Below are positions 53,346-61,476 of a stretch of DNA of 64,000 nucleotides, one piece after another. The stretch covers positions 1-64,000 of the forward strand of contig JBBTAC010000002.1 of the NCBI GenBank assembly GCA_038044405.1, read 5' to 3'. This DNA comes from JAUSIK01 sp038044405 (GTDB lineage Archaea; Nanobdellota; Nanobdellia; Pacearchaeales; GW2011-AR1). The position numbers were made by a program, and so were the translations under genes. The notes under the pieces were generated by a model. That model did no database searches and was not told the DNA's origin. It worked only from the letters and a program-made list of their open reading frames with translations. Position 1 is the first letter of the stretch. Each line of letters opens with the position of its first letter.

Positions 53346-53972
53346 ATGGCAAATCAAGTTAAAATACAAAGTGGAATATTAAGAATTTTAGATGACTCTA
53401 TTTTAGAAGCATATAATGAATCCATTCAAGGATACAACGAAAAAGCAAGAGATTCTCTTGGAAAATTCAGTAAAAGCGATGGAGAATTAACTGGCTCAAG
53501 CCCGTTAATGCTTATTCAATTAGCAAATTCAGGATTACTTCCGGAAGGAACAAGACTAGCAAAAAGAGAAGATTTAGAAAATGCGATATCACAAGATTCA
53601 GATTTTTTAAGAGGACATTATACTGATTTTGGTTTAGCTTTAAAAACAGCAGGAGATTCTTATGCTCCTAATGATTTACTCGCTAAAAGACTTGCAGAAC
53701 AATTTAAGCAGAGAAATATAAAACTTGGAGAAGGAAAATTAATTTATTTCGATTCACTTTATTTAATAGAAGATGAAAATTCAGCTTATGGTTTAATTCC
53801 AAGCTTGAAAGATGGAGCCGAAAGCTCAATCTTAGATTTGGATGATTTCAGATGGAATTACACAAGAGACGAAGGTTTGGCTTGTGCTGACCTTGTCAGG
53901 GACAGGTACTGGGATTCCAACTTTGAGCACGTTGCTGATTCGGGCGGTAGGCGGCAGGGTAGTCGTAGTTAG
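53346..53972 (+). CDS. Probable DGR target protein, frameshifted at 3' end
   Basis: 208 residues as read. The body (TRLAKREDLENAI, LRGHYTDFGLALKT, YTRDEGL) resembles DPANN/CPR proteins I associate with diversity-generating retroelements, which carry a C-type-lectin-like variable end. The last 35 codons change composition sharply. In this frame the end reads ADSGGRRQGSRS; removing one G from the GGG at 53942-53944 gives SAVGGRVVVVST and a stop at 53977-53979, matching the GRVVVVS ending of that protein type. So the gene is either frameshifted or mis-sequenced. TTTAAATA about 26 bases before the ATG. No reverse transcriptase gene is in the window. Confidence 0.7.
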   Translation: MANQVKIQSGILRILDDSILEAYNESIQGYNEKARDSLGKFSKSDGELTGSSPLMLIQLANSGLLPEGTRLAKREDLENAISQDSDFLRGHYTDFGLALKTAGDSYAPNDLLAKRLAEQFKQRNIKLGEGKLIYFDSLYLIEDENSAYGLIPSLKDGAESSILDLDDFRWNYTRDEGLACADLVRDRYWDSNFEHVADSGGRRQGSRS

Positions 53973-53979
53973 TACTTAA
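53869..53979 (+). other. Putative DGR variable region (VR)
   Basis: By hand count about 55% G+C and 15% A in a window near one third G+C. Among 24 codons from TTG (LACADLVRDRYWDSNFEHVADS) none ends in A, and 18 end in C or T. This fits a template of AAY codons whose adenines were randomised. It ends in a G/C-rich stretch (53941-53965), as expected for the initiation-of-homing site. The template repeat is not in the window. Confidence 0.6.
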
Positions 53980-54028
53980 GGCACTTCTAAAAATTCAATT
54001 AAAGAATAAAAATAAAAAATTAAAAAAA

Positions 54029-54754
54029 TTAAAAAGATCTTAGTTTATATTCTACTTCAATAGTTGCTCTAACTTCTATATCTTTAGGTGCGATATTTAT
54101 TGCAGCATCTCTTGCTTCACCGCTAGAGGCTACTCCGCCCTTTGATTCAAAATATACAACAGGTCCGTAGTTGAAATCCTGGCTCTTCACAGAAACAAGG
54201 CTTCCCAAATTCTTGCCTAATCCTCGAGCAGTTGCTTCTGCTTTAATCTTTGCATCCTTTCCTGCTTCTTCAAGTGCTTGAGTCTTATATTCACTTTGTT
54301 TTTCTTCTGAAAGCTCAAAGTTTATGTAAGACACTAAAGCGCCAGCATCAACAGAGGCATCAACTATTTCAGCAACACCATCAAAATCGCTAGTTTCTAC
54401 AACTATTTGTTGTGAGGCAATATAACCCTTGAGTTTTTGATCTCCGTTACTCCAATCATATTCAGGATAAATGTTGAAATTAATTGTTTTTATTTCATCC
54501 TTAGCAATTCCCAATTTTAATAAATTAAGGAAAAGATTGTCAAGAATTTTATCATGAGCATCCTTTGCTTTTTGAGCACTATCATCTCTTGCTTCAATAT
54601 TAATATTGATAGATACTTTATCAGGTTTTGCTTCTATAACGGAGTTGCCTTGTGCACTTACAACAGCAGCACTAGTATTAAAGGCAATATACCCTCCAAT
54701 TAAAATTATCGCAATAACTAATCCGGTAATAATCGTTTTATTATCCATTATCAT
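54029..54754 (-). CDS. SIMPL-domain (DUF541) exported protein
   Basis: 241 residues, signal anchor at about 6-25 (ITGLVIAIILIGGYIAF). The rest is the SIMPL/DUF541 domain: AQGNSVIEAKPDKVSININIEA, ALEEAGKDAKIKAEATARGLG, LGSLVSVKSQ. These beta-rich proteins form oligomers at the cell surface; precise role unknown. Its start overlaps the upstream HTH-membrane protein by 14 bases, so one operon. Confidence 0.88.
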   Translation of the reverse strand: MIMDNKTIITGLVIAIILIGGYIAFNTSAAVVSAQGNSVIEAKPDKVSININIEARDDSAQKAKDAHDKILDNLFLNLLKLGIAKDEIKTINFNIYPEYDWSNGDQKLKGYIASQQIVVETSDFDGVAEIVDASVDAGALVSYINFELSEEKQSEYKTQALEEAGKDAKIKAEATARGLGKNLGSLVSVKSQDFNYGPVVYFESKGGVASSGEARDAAINIAPKDIEVRATIEVEYKLRSF

Positions 54755-55370
54755 TACCTCCTTTCATTCTTTCTTTATAGTTCCAAAAAACCACTATGAG
54801 TAATGCCATAAGAGATCCCAACATAAACCATGCCCACGAATTAGGAGAATTTGCGCTGTAAGTCAAAACATCTGAAACTTGCGGAGATGGAGGTTGAATC
54901 ATATCAATAGCACCTCTAGAAGCACTAGAGCTACCCTCACTTGCAACCTCCTTCATCATAACAGCACTATCACTACCATAACTATTAACACCAATAGGAA
55001 CACCAATAAATATTTTTATTATAATCGCAACTAGAATACAACCTATAACTGCTGGAATTATTCCTCTAGCAAGCGACTTTGGAGATATAATTATTTTTTT
55101 ATTCGACACTTTATATCTATGGATTCTTTTTCCTTTAACGCTCCAGAAATAACCTCCTGTTTTTTCAATTAAACCAGCACCCTCTAATTTTTTTATATTA
55201 TATTCAATAGTATTTGCAGGCACACCTAATTTAGACGCTATTTCTGCCTCGCTTAATTCACCATCAGCCAGAACAGAAATAATTTTCTTAGCAGTCTTAT
55301 TTGATATAACATCTGCTATCTTTTCTGTCCTTGGATCATCAAGGTCTATCATAATTGAGCTTCTTACCAT
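54741..55370 (-). CDS. Membrane-anchored winged-helix regulator
   Basis: 209 residues. Residues 10-95 form an ArsR/MarR-like winged helix (KKIISVLADGELSEAEIASKLGVPANTIEYNIKKLEGAGLIEK). Two membrane helices (about 110-128 and 183-200) enclose an extracytoplasmic loop rich in Ser/Gly. A one-component sensor that binds DNA from the membrane is inferred. Operon with the SIMPL protein suggests envelope stress or surface control. ATG at 55352 is a possible alternative start. Confidence 0.75.
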   Translation of the reverse strand: MVRSSIMIDLDDPRTEKIADVISNKTAKKIISVLADGELSEAEIASKLGVPANTIEYNIKKLEGAGLIEKTGGYFWSVKGKRIHRYKVSNKKIIISPKSLARGIIPAVIGCILVAIIIKIFIGVPIGVNSYGSDSAVMMKEVASEGSSSASRGAIDMIQPPSPQVSDVLTYSANSPNSWAWFMLGSLMALLIVVFWNYKERMKGGNDNG

Positions 55371-55433
55371 CTTTATTCTAATAATATTTAGTTTATAAAT
55401 AATTTCAAGAGTTCAAATTGAATTGAAGCTATC

Positions 55434-55533
55434 NNNNNNNNNNNNNNNNNNNNNNNNNNNNNNNNNNNNNNNNNNNNNNNNNNNNNNNNNNNNNNNNNNN
55501 NNNNNNNNNNNNNNNNNNNNNNNNNNNNNNNNN
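55434..55533. other. Assembly gap (100 N)
   Basis: Exactly 100 N, a conventional scaffold gap of unknown true size. It removes the last few codons of rtcB and possibly more. Bases 55371-55433 on the far side are AT-rich and show no rtcB end, so the distance and even the join are uncertain. Confidence 0.95.
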
Positions 55534-56927
55534 TTCAATCTTGCAACAAGATTCCCAATTCCCAACTCGTGAGAAACACGAACAACTTCATTAACATCTT
55601 TGTAAGCTTCAGGAGCTTCCTCAACAATTCCCTTTACAGAGCCAGATTTAATTGCAACACCATATTCTGCAAGTTCTTTTTGAACTTGTTCAGCAGATAT
55701 ATTTTTCTTAGCATACGTTCTAGATAATAACCTTCCAGCACCGTGGGCTGTAGACGCAAATGAAATCTCTTCTGCTTTTTTAGTTCCAGCTAAAACATAA
55801 GAATAAGTCCCCATACTTCCAGGAATAAAAATAGGACAACCGACATTTCTATATTCTTTAGTGATCTCTTTTCTTCCAGGTCCTAAAGAACGGGTAGCTC
55901 CTTTTCTATGCACACACAAAATCTGTTTTTTTCCGTCAATTATAAATTCTTCAAATTTAGCAATATTGTGGGCAATGTCATAAACTAATTTTATCTCAGA
56001 TTTTGGAAAGAATTTCTGGAATGTTTTTCTTATTTGATGAGTTATTAATTGCCTGTTTGTAAATGCAAAATTAGCGGCACAAGCCATGGCGGATTTGTAA
56101 TCCTTTCCTAAATCAGATTCTATTGGCGCGCAAATCAATTCCCTATCAGGTAAATTTGAAAACCCATAAGTTTTTTCCATCTTTTGAATATAATCAGAAG
56201 CTGTCTGGTGTCCAAGCCCTCTAGAGCCAGTATGAATCATAATAGTTATATTATCATTATCTAATCCAAAAATTCCAGCAATTTTCTCATCATAAACTTC
56301 CTCAATTTCCTGCATTTCCAAAAAATGATTTCCAGCTCCTAAAGTTCCAAGCTGATTCTTCCCTCTTGCTTTTGCCCTCTGAGATACTTTTCCTGCATCT
56401 GCGCCTTTTATTTGTCCATTATCTTCTGTCTTGTCTAAATCATTTTCAGTCGCATATCCATTTTCCAATGCCCAATATGAACCATTCTGCAATATCCCAT
56501 TAATTTGTTTCTCACTAAATTTAAATTCACCCCCATTTCCTACACCAGATGGAACATTTTTATATAATTCATTTAAAATCTGCTCTCTTTTTTTAATAAA
56601 ATCGGATTTTGATATATTAGTTGTTAAAAGCCTGACGCCGCAATTAATATCATAACCTATTTCTCCAGGCGAGATAACCCCCTCTTTAATGTCATAAGCA
56701 GCTACGCCACCAATACACGCGCCGTACCCCTGATGTGCATCTGGGAGCACTACAATATAATTTTTTACACCCTGCATTATAGCCATGTTCTGTGCTTGTT
56801 CTAAGGTTTTATCTTGTTTTATTTTTTCAAGTATTTTCTCCGATGAAAATATTCTAACTGGAACATTCATTTTTCCAGATTTTTTAATTTCCCAAATATT
56901 TTCTTTTATTTTTTCAATTTTAACCAT
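55534..56927 (-). CDS. rtcB: RNA-splicing ligase RtcB, 3' end in gap
   Basis: 464 codons visible. Joins RNA 2',3'-cyclic phosphate to 5'-OH using GTP and Mn; the tRNA-splicing ligase of archaea. Seen: LPDAHQGYGACIGGVAAYD, GYDINCGVRLL (catalytic Cys), GTLGAGNHFLE, HTGSRGLGHQ, CVHRKGATRSLGPG, PIFIPGSMGTYSYVL, and STAHGAGRLLSR with the guanylylated His. The end ELGIGNLVARL is about seven residues short of a normal C-terminus, lost in the N gap. No intein. Third gene of archease-LAGLIDADG-rtcB. Confidence 0.96.
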
Positions 56928-57814
56928 TCTTGTTTACACTCCTCGTTAACTAAATTATTTTTTATTAGTTTATTAATCTCTCTATTCTTGTTTACATTTA
57001 ATTCGAAATAAATATTCCCAATTCCATTCTTTCTTTTTTTCACTTTCGATTCAATTTTAAAAATATCTTTTAACCTTTCTTGTAATAAAATAAGATTTAT
57101 TTCTTTATTTGATATTATCCTAAAGATTCCATTAGGTCTTTTTATCTTTGCTTTTTCTTTTATAAGCCATTTCACAAATTCTAATAATCTTTCTTGTTCA
57201 TTTGGAAATTGCCATTCATAATTTATATAATCATTAATAGCTCTATTTAATAATTCTCTTTTTTGAGGGTGATTAAATCCTATTAATTCTCTAAATTTTA
57301 TTAGATTTTCTTTTCCATAGATATGCAAAGAAAAAATTGCTCTACTTTTTTTCTTTTTAATTTCTGAAGACTCTATCCCAAGTTTTTTCAAAAATTTCTT
57401 AATACTAATTATTCCGTCATAGTTTACACATTCTAACCCAATAGCTCTATTTTGATGGGCTTTTAACATAACCCACGCTTCGCAATCAAAAAAAGCTCTT
57501 AACCAAATCTTCAATAGATTATTTTCTAAATTTGGGGCAGTCCATTTATAACTATAAAAACTTCCAAATTCTTTTTCTAATTGTTCATAGATTTTTTTAG
57601 ATCCTATTCTACATCTTTCCTTTATTATTAAATGCGGTTTAACTTTAAAATAATTAAAGAATCTCTTTTGAAAATCTTCTAAAAGCAGAATATTTGTATT
57701 TCTAAGACCCACATGATAATATTTATGTTTCTGAGTTGGAGGATTTTTTACAACATAACCATCAGCACAAAGATAAGCATGAATTGCAGCCAAATCTTCA
57801 TTAAACTTCATCAA
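56906..57814 (-). CDS. Free-standing LAGLIDADG endonuclease-like protein
   Basis: 302 residues with two LAGLIDADG helices: AAIHAYLCADGYVV (about 9-22, with Asp in CADGY) and KIWLRAFFDCEAWVML (about 104-119, acidic DCEA). This is the monomeric two-motif form of homing endonucleases. The C-terminal third is basic and could be an extra nucleic-acid-binding domain. It has no splicing domains and is not inside an intron here. Its 3' end overlaps the rtcB start by 22 bases and archease lies 60 bases upstream, so it is in the RNA-ligation operon. Confidence 0.85.
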   Translation of the reverse strand: MMKFNEDLAAIHAYLCADGYVVKNPPTQKHKYYHVGLRNTNILLLEDFQKRFFNYFKVKPHLIIKERCRIGSKKIYEQLEKEFGSFYSYKWTAPNLENNLLKIWLRAFFDCEAWVMLKAHQNRAIGLECVNYDGIISIKKFLKKLGIESSEIKKKKSRAIFSLHIYGKENLIKFRELIGFNHPQKRELLNRAINDYINYEWQFPNEQERLLEFVKWLIKEKAKIKRPNGIFRIISNKEINLILLQERLKDIFKIESKVKKRKNGIGNIYFELNVNKNREINKLIKNNLVNEECKQEWLKLKK

Positions 57815-57874
57815 TTTTATAATCTATTTATATATAAATACTTTATGTTTATCAGGTATTTTTGTTATAAATTA

Positions 57875-58279
57875 TCAAACATCTAAAACAGCCTGGGCCT
57901 CCCATCCAGATGCTTTCTTTTTAATATACATTTCAGCATAAGTCGCCGCTTTAATTTGGTCTAAATCCTTATAATTAGATGCATCATCTCCGAAAAATTC
58001 AGCATGCAAATTATTTCCTCTAATTGTTATTTTTGCTTTTGCAGCAATAAAATTCTCTGCATCAAAAAGATAAATAATTTCATCAAGAAAATTATAAAAA
58101 AGAGATTCTATATCTGTTCCAGATACATCTATAACTTTACCTTTAGACGATTTTATTTTTTTGCCCCTAGAAATATAAGTAGAAACCGCAATTACAGAGT
58201 TTTCAAAAACTTCATTTAATGTCTTTCCATATGCTTGAAACTTTATATCTCCAGTATGTTCTAAAAATTTATATTTCAT
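57875..58279 (-). CDS. Archease, RtcB activator
   Basis: 134 residues. Speeds guanylylation of RtcB and lets it turn over repeatedly. Seen: KFLEHTGDIKFQAYGKTLNEVFENS (conserved Asp in HTGD), LFYNFLDEIIYLFD, AEFFGDD, KAATYAEMYI and the terminal AVLDV. Conserved acidic residues form the metal site. First gene of the operon; its ATG is about 25 bases from the palindromic TATA box at 58301-58308. Confidence 0.93.
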   Translation of the reverse strand: MKYKFLEHTGDIKFQAYGKTLNEVFENSVIAVSTYISRGKKIKSSKGKVIDVSGTDIESLFYNFLDEIIYLFDAENFIAAKAKITIRGNNLHAEFFGDDASNYKDLDQIKAATYAEMYIKKKASGWEAQAVLDV

Positions 58280-58294
58280 AACTCTAGAGAGTTA
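58279..58294. promoter_or_regulatory. Inverted repeat at the archease start
   Basis: TAACTCT-AG-AGAGTTA: 7-base arms with a 2-base centre, lying between the shared TATA box and the archease ATG and touching the start codon. A regulator bound here would block the archease-rtcB direction. No known operator matched. Confidence 0.4.
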
Positions 58295-58300
58295 AATAAC

Positions 58301-58308
58301 TTTATAAA
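58301..58308. promoter_or_regulatory. Palindromic TATA box shared by divergent genes
   Basis: TTTATAAA reads the same on both strands. Its centre (58304.5) is 25.5 bases from the A of the archease ATG (58279, minus) and 25.5 bases from the A of the protease ATG (58330, plus). Both are the usual leaderless distance, so one site could serve both promoters. Confidence 0.65.
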
Positions 58309-58329
58309 TCTCATTTTTTTATCCTAATT

Positions 58330-59250
58330 ATGAAGTTTTTTGATTTTATCATCACGATATTATTATTGGCATTGTTGGGTTTAAGCATGTATTTGCTTTG
58401 GTTTAATATACCTGGAAAATCAATTCAATTCGAAGAATATTTCTTTAATGCAACAGCAGAAAGTATCCCCCCACAGCACGTCCAATTCTATCCAAATATG
58501 AGGTTTAGAAGTAAAAATATAAATTATAGTATTTCAGATCAATGCGACGCAGGAAAGTTAGAAGAAATAGAAGAGGGTTTTTCTTTTATATCTGATAAAA
58601 CTATTTTGAAATTCTCAAAAGTGAAAAATGATGGCGAGATAAAAGTTTTTTGTTCAGATATTTCTCCAACTCCAGAAGAAGAAGGCCACTTCGTAGCAGG
58701 TGAAGGCGGACCTTCAGAAATAATAGACGTAGAAAATTATGCCGTTATTTTTTCAGGAAAGATATCTTTGTTTAGAAAAAGCAGTTGTCAAAAACCCAAT
58801 ATAGCAATTCACGAAATACTTCATGCATTAGGTTTTGACCACAACAACAATCAAAGAAGCATTATGTACCCTATAACTGATTGCAGTCAAACATTGGATC
58901 AATATATCATAGACGAAATTAATAAACTTTACAGTATAAAAGAACTGCCAGATTTGACAGTAGAAAGAATCTCTGCAGAAAAAAGCGGTGTTTATCTTAA
59001 ATTCAAAATAACAATAGCAAATCTTGGATTGAAAGATTCTTCAAATTCAGTTTTAAGCATTTATGCAGGAGATGAATTAATAAAAGAATTTGATTTAGAA
59101 TCATTTGATATAGGGGCCAGAAAGATACTGAGTGTAGACAACTTAAGAGTATCAAGGAATTCTAATTCCATAACATTTGAGATTAAGTCCTCAGATAACG
59201 ATTTGAATAAAGAAAACAATGTTGTCAATCTAGCATTATTAAATAATTAA
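58330..59250 (+). CDS. Metzincin-like zinc protease with CARDB-type domain
   Basis: 306 residues. N-terminal membrane anchor (about 4-24). The catalytic centre HEILHALGFDHNNN gives HExxHxxGxxH, followed by a Met-turn SIMYP, as in matrixins and related metzincins. The C-terminal third (about 205-306; LPDLTVERISAE, ITIANLGLKDSSNSVLSIY, ENNVVNLAL) is a CARDB/Ig-like domain. Likely acts outside the membrane; substrate unknown. Paired cysteines near the active site could be disulfide-bonded. Confidence 0.85.
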   Translation: MKFFDFIITILLLALLGLSMYLLWFNIPGKSIQFEEYFFNATAESIPPQHVQFYPNMRFRSKNINYSISDQCDAGKLEEIEEGFSFISDKTILKFSKVKNDGEIKVFCSDISPTPEEEGHFVAGEGGPSEIIDVENYAVIFSGKISLFRKSSCQKPNIAIHEILHALGFDHNNNQRSIMYPITDCSQTLDQYIIDEINKLYSIKELPDLTVERISAEKSGVYLKFKITIANLGLKDSSNSVLSIYAGDELIKEFDLESFDIGARKILSVDNLRVSRNSNSITFEIKSSDNDLNKENNVVNLALLNN

Positions 59251-59313
59251 TAAATTATATAGCAACACCTTTAAATATATAATTCACCCTAATAATCTAT
59301 CAAGAGGTAGAAA

Positions 59314-59814
59314 ATGTCAGAAAAAGATAGAATAATTGAAGAAAAGATTTCTCATTCTGGAATTTTTGATTTCAAGAGTTTTTATAGTTACGCTCACAGC
59401 TGGTTTAAAGACGAAAAATTTGGAGTTACAGAGGAAAAATATTCTGAAAAAGTTTCAGGAAACTCAAGAGACATTACGATAGAATGGATGGCGACAAAAA
59501 AACTTTCAGATTATTTTAAAACAGAATTCAAAATAGAATTTAAGATAGAAGGATTAACTGAAGTTGAAGTTGAAATAGATAAGCAAAGAAAAAAAATGAA
59601 CAAAGGAAAAGTCGAAGTTAAAATATCAGGGGTCATGGTTAAAGATCCAGATAGCAAATGGGACAAAACAGCATTTTATCGTTTTCTAAGAGACGTTTAT
59701 AACAAATATGTTATTCCAGGAAGAGTTGAAAATATAGAAGGCATGATAAGAAAGACAGTAGTCGACTTCAAGGAAGAAATTAAAGCATTTTTAGAGTTAA
59801 GTGGAAGGAGGTAA
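59314..59814 (+). CDS. Conserved-looking 166-residue protein, unknown
   Basis: Charged, soluble, alternating beta strands (DITIEWMATKKLSDYFKTEF, EVEIDKQRKKMNKGKVEVKISG) and an amphipathic C-terminal helix. I recall similar proteins in Woesearchaeota-like genomes but no named family. AGAGGTAG sits about 6 bases before the ATG, a good ribosome-binding site. Not in a clear operon. Confidence 0.6.
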   Translation: MSEKDRIIEEKISHSGIFDFKSFYSYAHSWFKDEKFGVTEEKYSEKVSGNSRDITIEWMATKKLSDYFKTEFKIEFKIEGLTEVEVEIDKQRKKMNKGKVEVKISGVMVKDPDSKWDKTAFYRFLRDVYNKYVIPGRVENIEGMIRKTVVDFKEEIKAFLELSGRR

Positions 59815-59827
59815 TTTATTTATAAAT

Positions 59828-59877
59828 ACATCAAGAACTCAACTCCGGAATTTAGTCCTAGAGTTCTTGACACATAA
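59828..59877. repeat. Hairpin element, short copy D
   Basis: TCAAGAACTC (59831-59840) pairs with GAGTTCTTGA (59861-59870) across a 20-base loop, flanked by ACA and CACATAA. It has the same end motifs as copies A-C. It lies 13 bases after one gene and ends about 32 bases before the next ATG, so it may be in the 3' end of one transcript or near the next promoter (TATTTATATAAC, 59879-59890). Confidence 0.6.
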
Positions 59878-59909
59878 ATATTTATATAACTATTTTACAA
59901 TATATCAGT

Positions 59910-61289
59910 ATGAAATTCAAATTTATCTCATTAACATTGCTTCTTCTTATGACATTGCCCCTTGTTGCAGCAGAGTTTAATCTAGAAATAGAAAAAATAG
60001 ACAAGGGTTCAGTAGTAATAAAGGAATTGCGTAATCCCGCAATGTTTGATTTTATAATAAAGAATACAGGAGATTCTGAAAATGCCGAAATTTATAGTCT
60101 TGTTGGTGTTTCAATGGCGCCTAAAGGAACTTTCTTAATTCCAACAGGCAAGTCAACAACAATGGTAAGGGCATATCTAGGTGAAGAATTTCTAAAAAGA
60201 GAGGAGAGGTATTCTTTTGAATATCAAATCAAAGGTCAGACAAGCGGAATATTTAAGGATCAATTAAATGTTCAAGTAGTCGCATTAGCAGATGTTTTTG
60301 AAATCAGACCAGTTAATCTCCATCCGGATAACGAAATAGTAAATATAGGGATAAAAAATAATGTAAATTCTTTAATAGAGAACGTAAAAATAACTCTTCA
60401 TTCAGAGTTTTTTGAGGTAGATCAAGTAATTAGTTTCAAGCCATTTGAAAAAGTAGATATTCCTGTAAAAATAGATAAAACTAAAATAACAAAATTAAGA
60501 GCAGGACCATATCCAGTAAAAGCTGAAATTTCATTAGACAAGTTTTCAGTAGAAATTGAAGGAGCAATTAATTATCTTGAGAAAGAAGGTACATCCGTAA
60601 CGAAGAATACAGACGGCCTTATAATAGAAAGGTCAACTGTAAAGGAAGTCAATGAAGGAAATGTACCTGTAACCTCGACTATAGAAATAAAAAAAGATAT
60701 AGTTTCTAGATTATTTACAGCATATTCGACTCAGCCAATTTCATCAGATAGAAAAGGCCTATTTGTAGAGTACACTTGGAAAAAAGATCTTCCTCCAGGA
60801 GAGGCATTTAATGTAGTTGCGACGACAAATTACACATTTCCATTCCTTTTCGCAATATTTGTAGTAGCAATCGCATTATCTGTTTGGTTTTATTCTGTAA
60901 CAGCAATAGGCTTACATAAAACAGTATCTTTCGTAAGAACAAAAGGGGGAGAATTCGCATTACGAGTTCGAGTACGCGTAAGAGCAAAGAAGCAAGTAAC
61001 TAATGCCCATATAAGCGATCGCTTACCTCACATGACCAAGTTATATGAAAAATTCGATCACAAGGCAGATAAAATAGATCATAGTACGGGAAGACTATCC
61101 TGGAGTATTAATCATCTCAACAAAGGAGAAGAAAGGACATTCTCCTATATAGTGTACTCAAAAATGCAAACCGTTGGCCGATTTGAATTGCCTCAAGCAA
61201 TGGCGACATTCGATCACGAAGGAAAGAGGCATGAAGTATCTTCAAACAAAGCATTCTTCGTCTCAGAGATGCATTCGCAAGAAGCATAA
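59910..61289 (+). CDS. Membrane protein with exported beta domains and DUF11-like tail
   Basis: 459 residues. Signal peptide (3-20, FKFISLTLLLLMTLPLVA), about 280 residues of beta-sandwich repeats outside (FDFIIKNTGDSENAEIY; VNIGIKNNVNSLIENVKITL), one membrane helix (about 306-328, FLFAIFVVAIALSVWFYSVTA), then a basic segment (ALRVRVRVRAKKQV) and a DUF11-like domain (LPHMTKLYEKFD; LSWSINHLNKGEERTFSYIV). By topology the DUF11-like part would lie inside the cell, which is unusual. Function unknown. Confidence 0.7.
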   Translation: MKFKFISLTLLLLMTLPLVAAEFNLEIEKIDKGSVVIKELRNPAMFDFIIKNTGDSENAEIYSLVGVSMAPKGTFLIPTGKSTTMVRAYLGEEFLKREERYSFEYQIKGQTSGIFKDQLNVQVVALADVFEIRPVNLHPDNEIVNIGIKNNVNSLIENVKITLHSEFFEVDQVISFKPFEKVDIPVKIDKTKITKLRAGPYPVKAEISLDKFSVEIEGAINYLEKEGTSVTKNTDGLIIERSTVKEVNEGNVPVTSTIEIKKDIVSRLFTAYSTQPISSDRKGLFVEYTWKKDLPPGEAFNVVATTNYTFPFLFAIFVVAIALSVWFYSVTAIGLHKTVSFVRTKGGEFALRVRVRVRAKKQVTNAHISDRLPHMTKLYEKFDHKADKIDHSTGRLSWSINHLNKGEERTFSYIVYSKMQTVGRFELPQAMATFDHEGKRHEVSSNKAFFVSEMHSQEA

Positions 61290-61329
61290 AGCATAAAGTT
61301 TTAAATACACTTTTTCACTAAAAGATTTA

Positions 61330-61476
61330 CCCCTCGTAGCTCAGCGGTTAGAGCGTCCGGCTGTAGAATAGCGCAGACATTCTCCTATAGGAGACCAGGA
61401 TGAAGCGTAATCGGTAATATTGCGTTAGCAATAAGCAGACCCCGGGAGATCCCCAGTTCGATTCTGGGCGGGGGGA
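61330..61476 (+). tRNA. tRNA-Tyr (anticodon GTA) with intron
   Basis: Exons 61330-61366 and 61441-61476; intron 61367-61440 (74 bases). Acceptor CCCCTCG/CGGGGGG (one T-G pair), D-stem GCTC/GAGC, anticodon stem TCCGG/CCGGG, T-arm CCCAG-TTCGATT-CTGGG, discriminator A. The intron is after position 37. A bulge-helix-bulge forms: 61361-61364 pair with 61435-61438, leaving 3-base bulges 65-67 and 439-441, cut after the second base of each. TATA box TTTTAAATA at 61299-61307. Position 38 would be C, which is uncommon. Confidence 0.92.

Noticed and set aside
55413..55433. C-terminal residues DSFNSI of RtcB beyond the N run
   Set aside because: They are translated from sequence beyond an assembly gap of unknown size and do not match the RtcB C-terminus.
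56906..57814. LAGLIDADG gene as part of an RtcB intein
   Set aside because: It has its own start and stop, no Cys1/Asn-Cys splice blocks, and lies upstream of an uninterrupted rtcB N-terminus.
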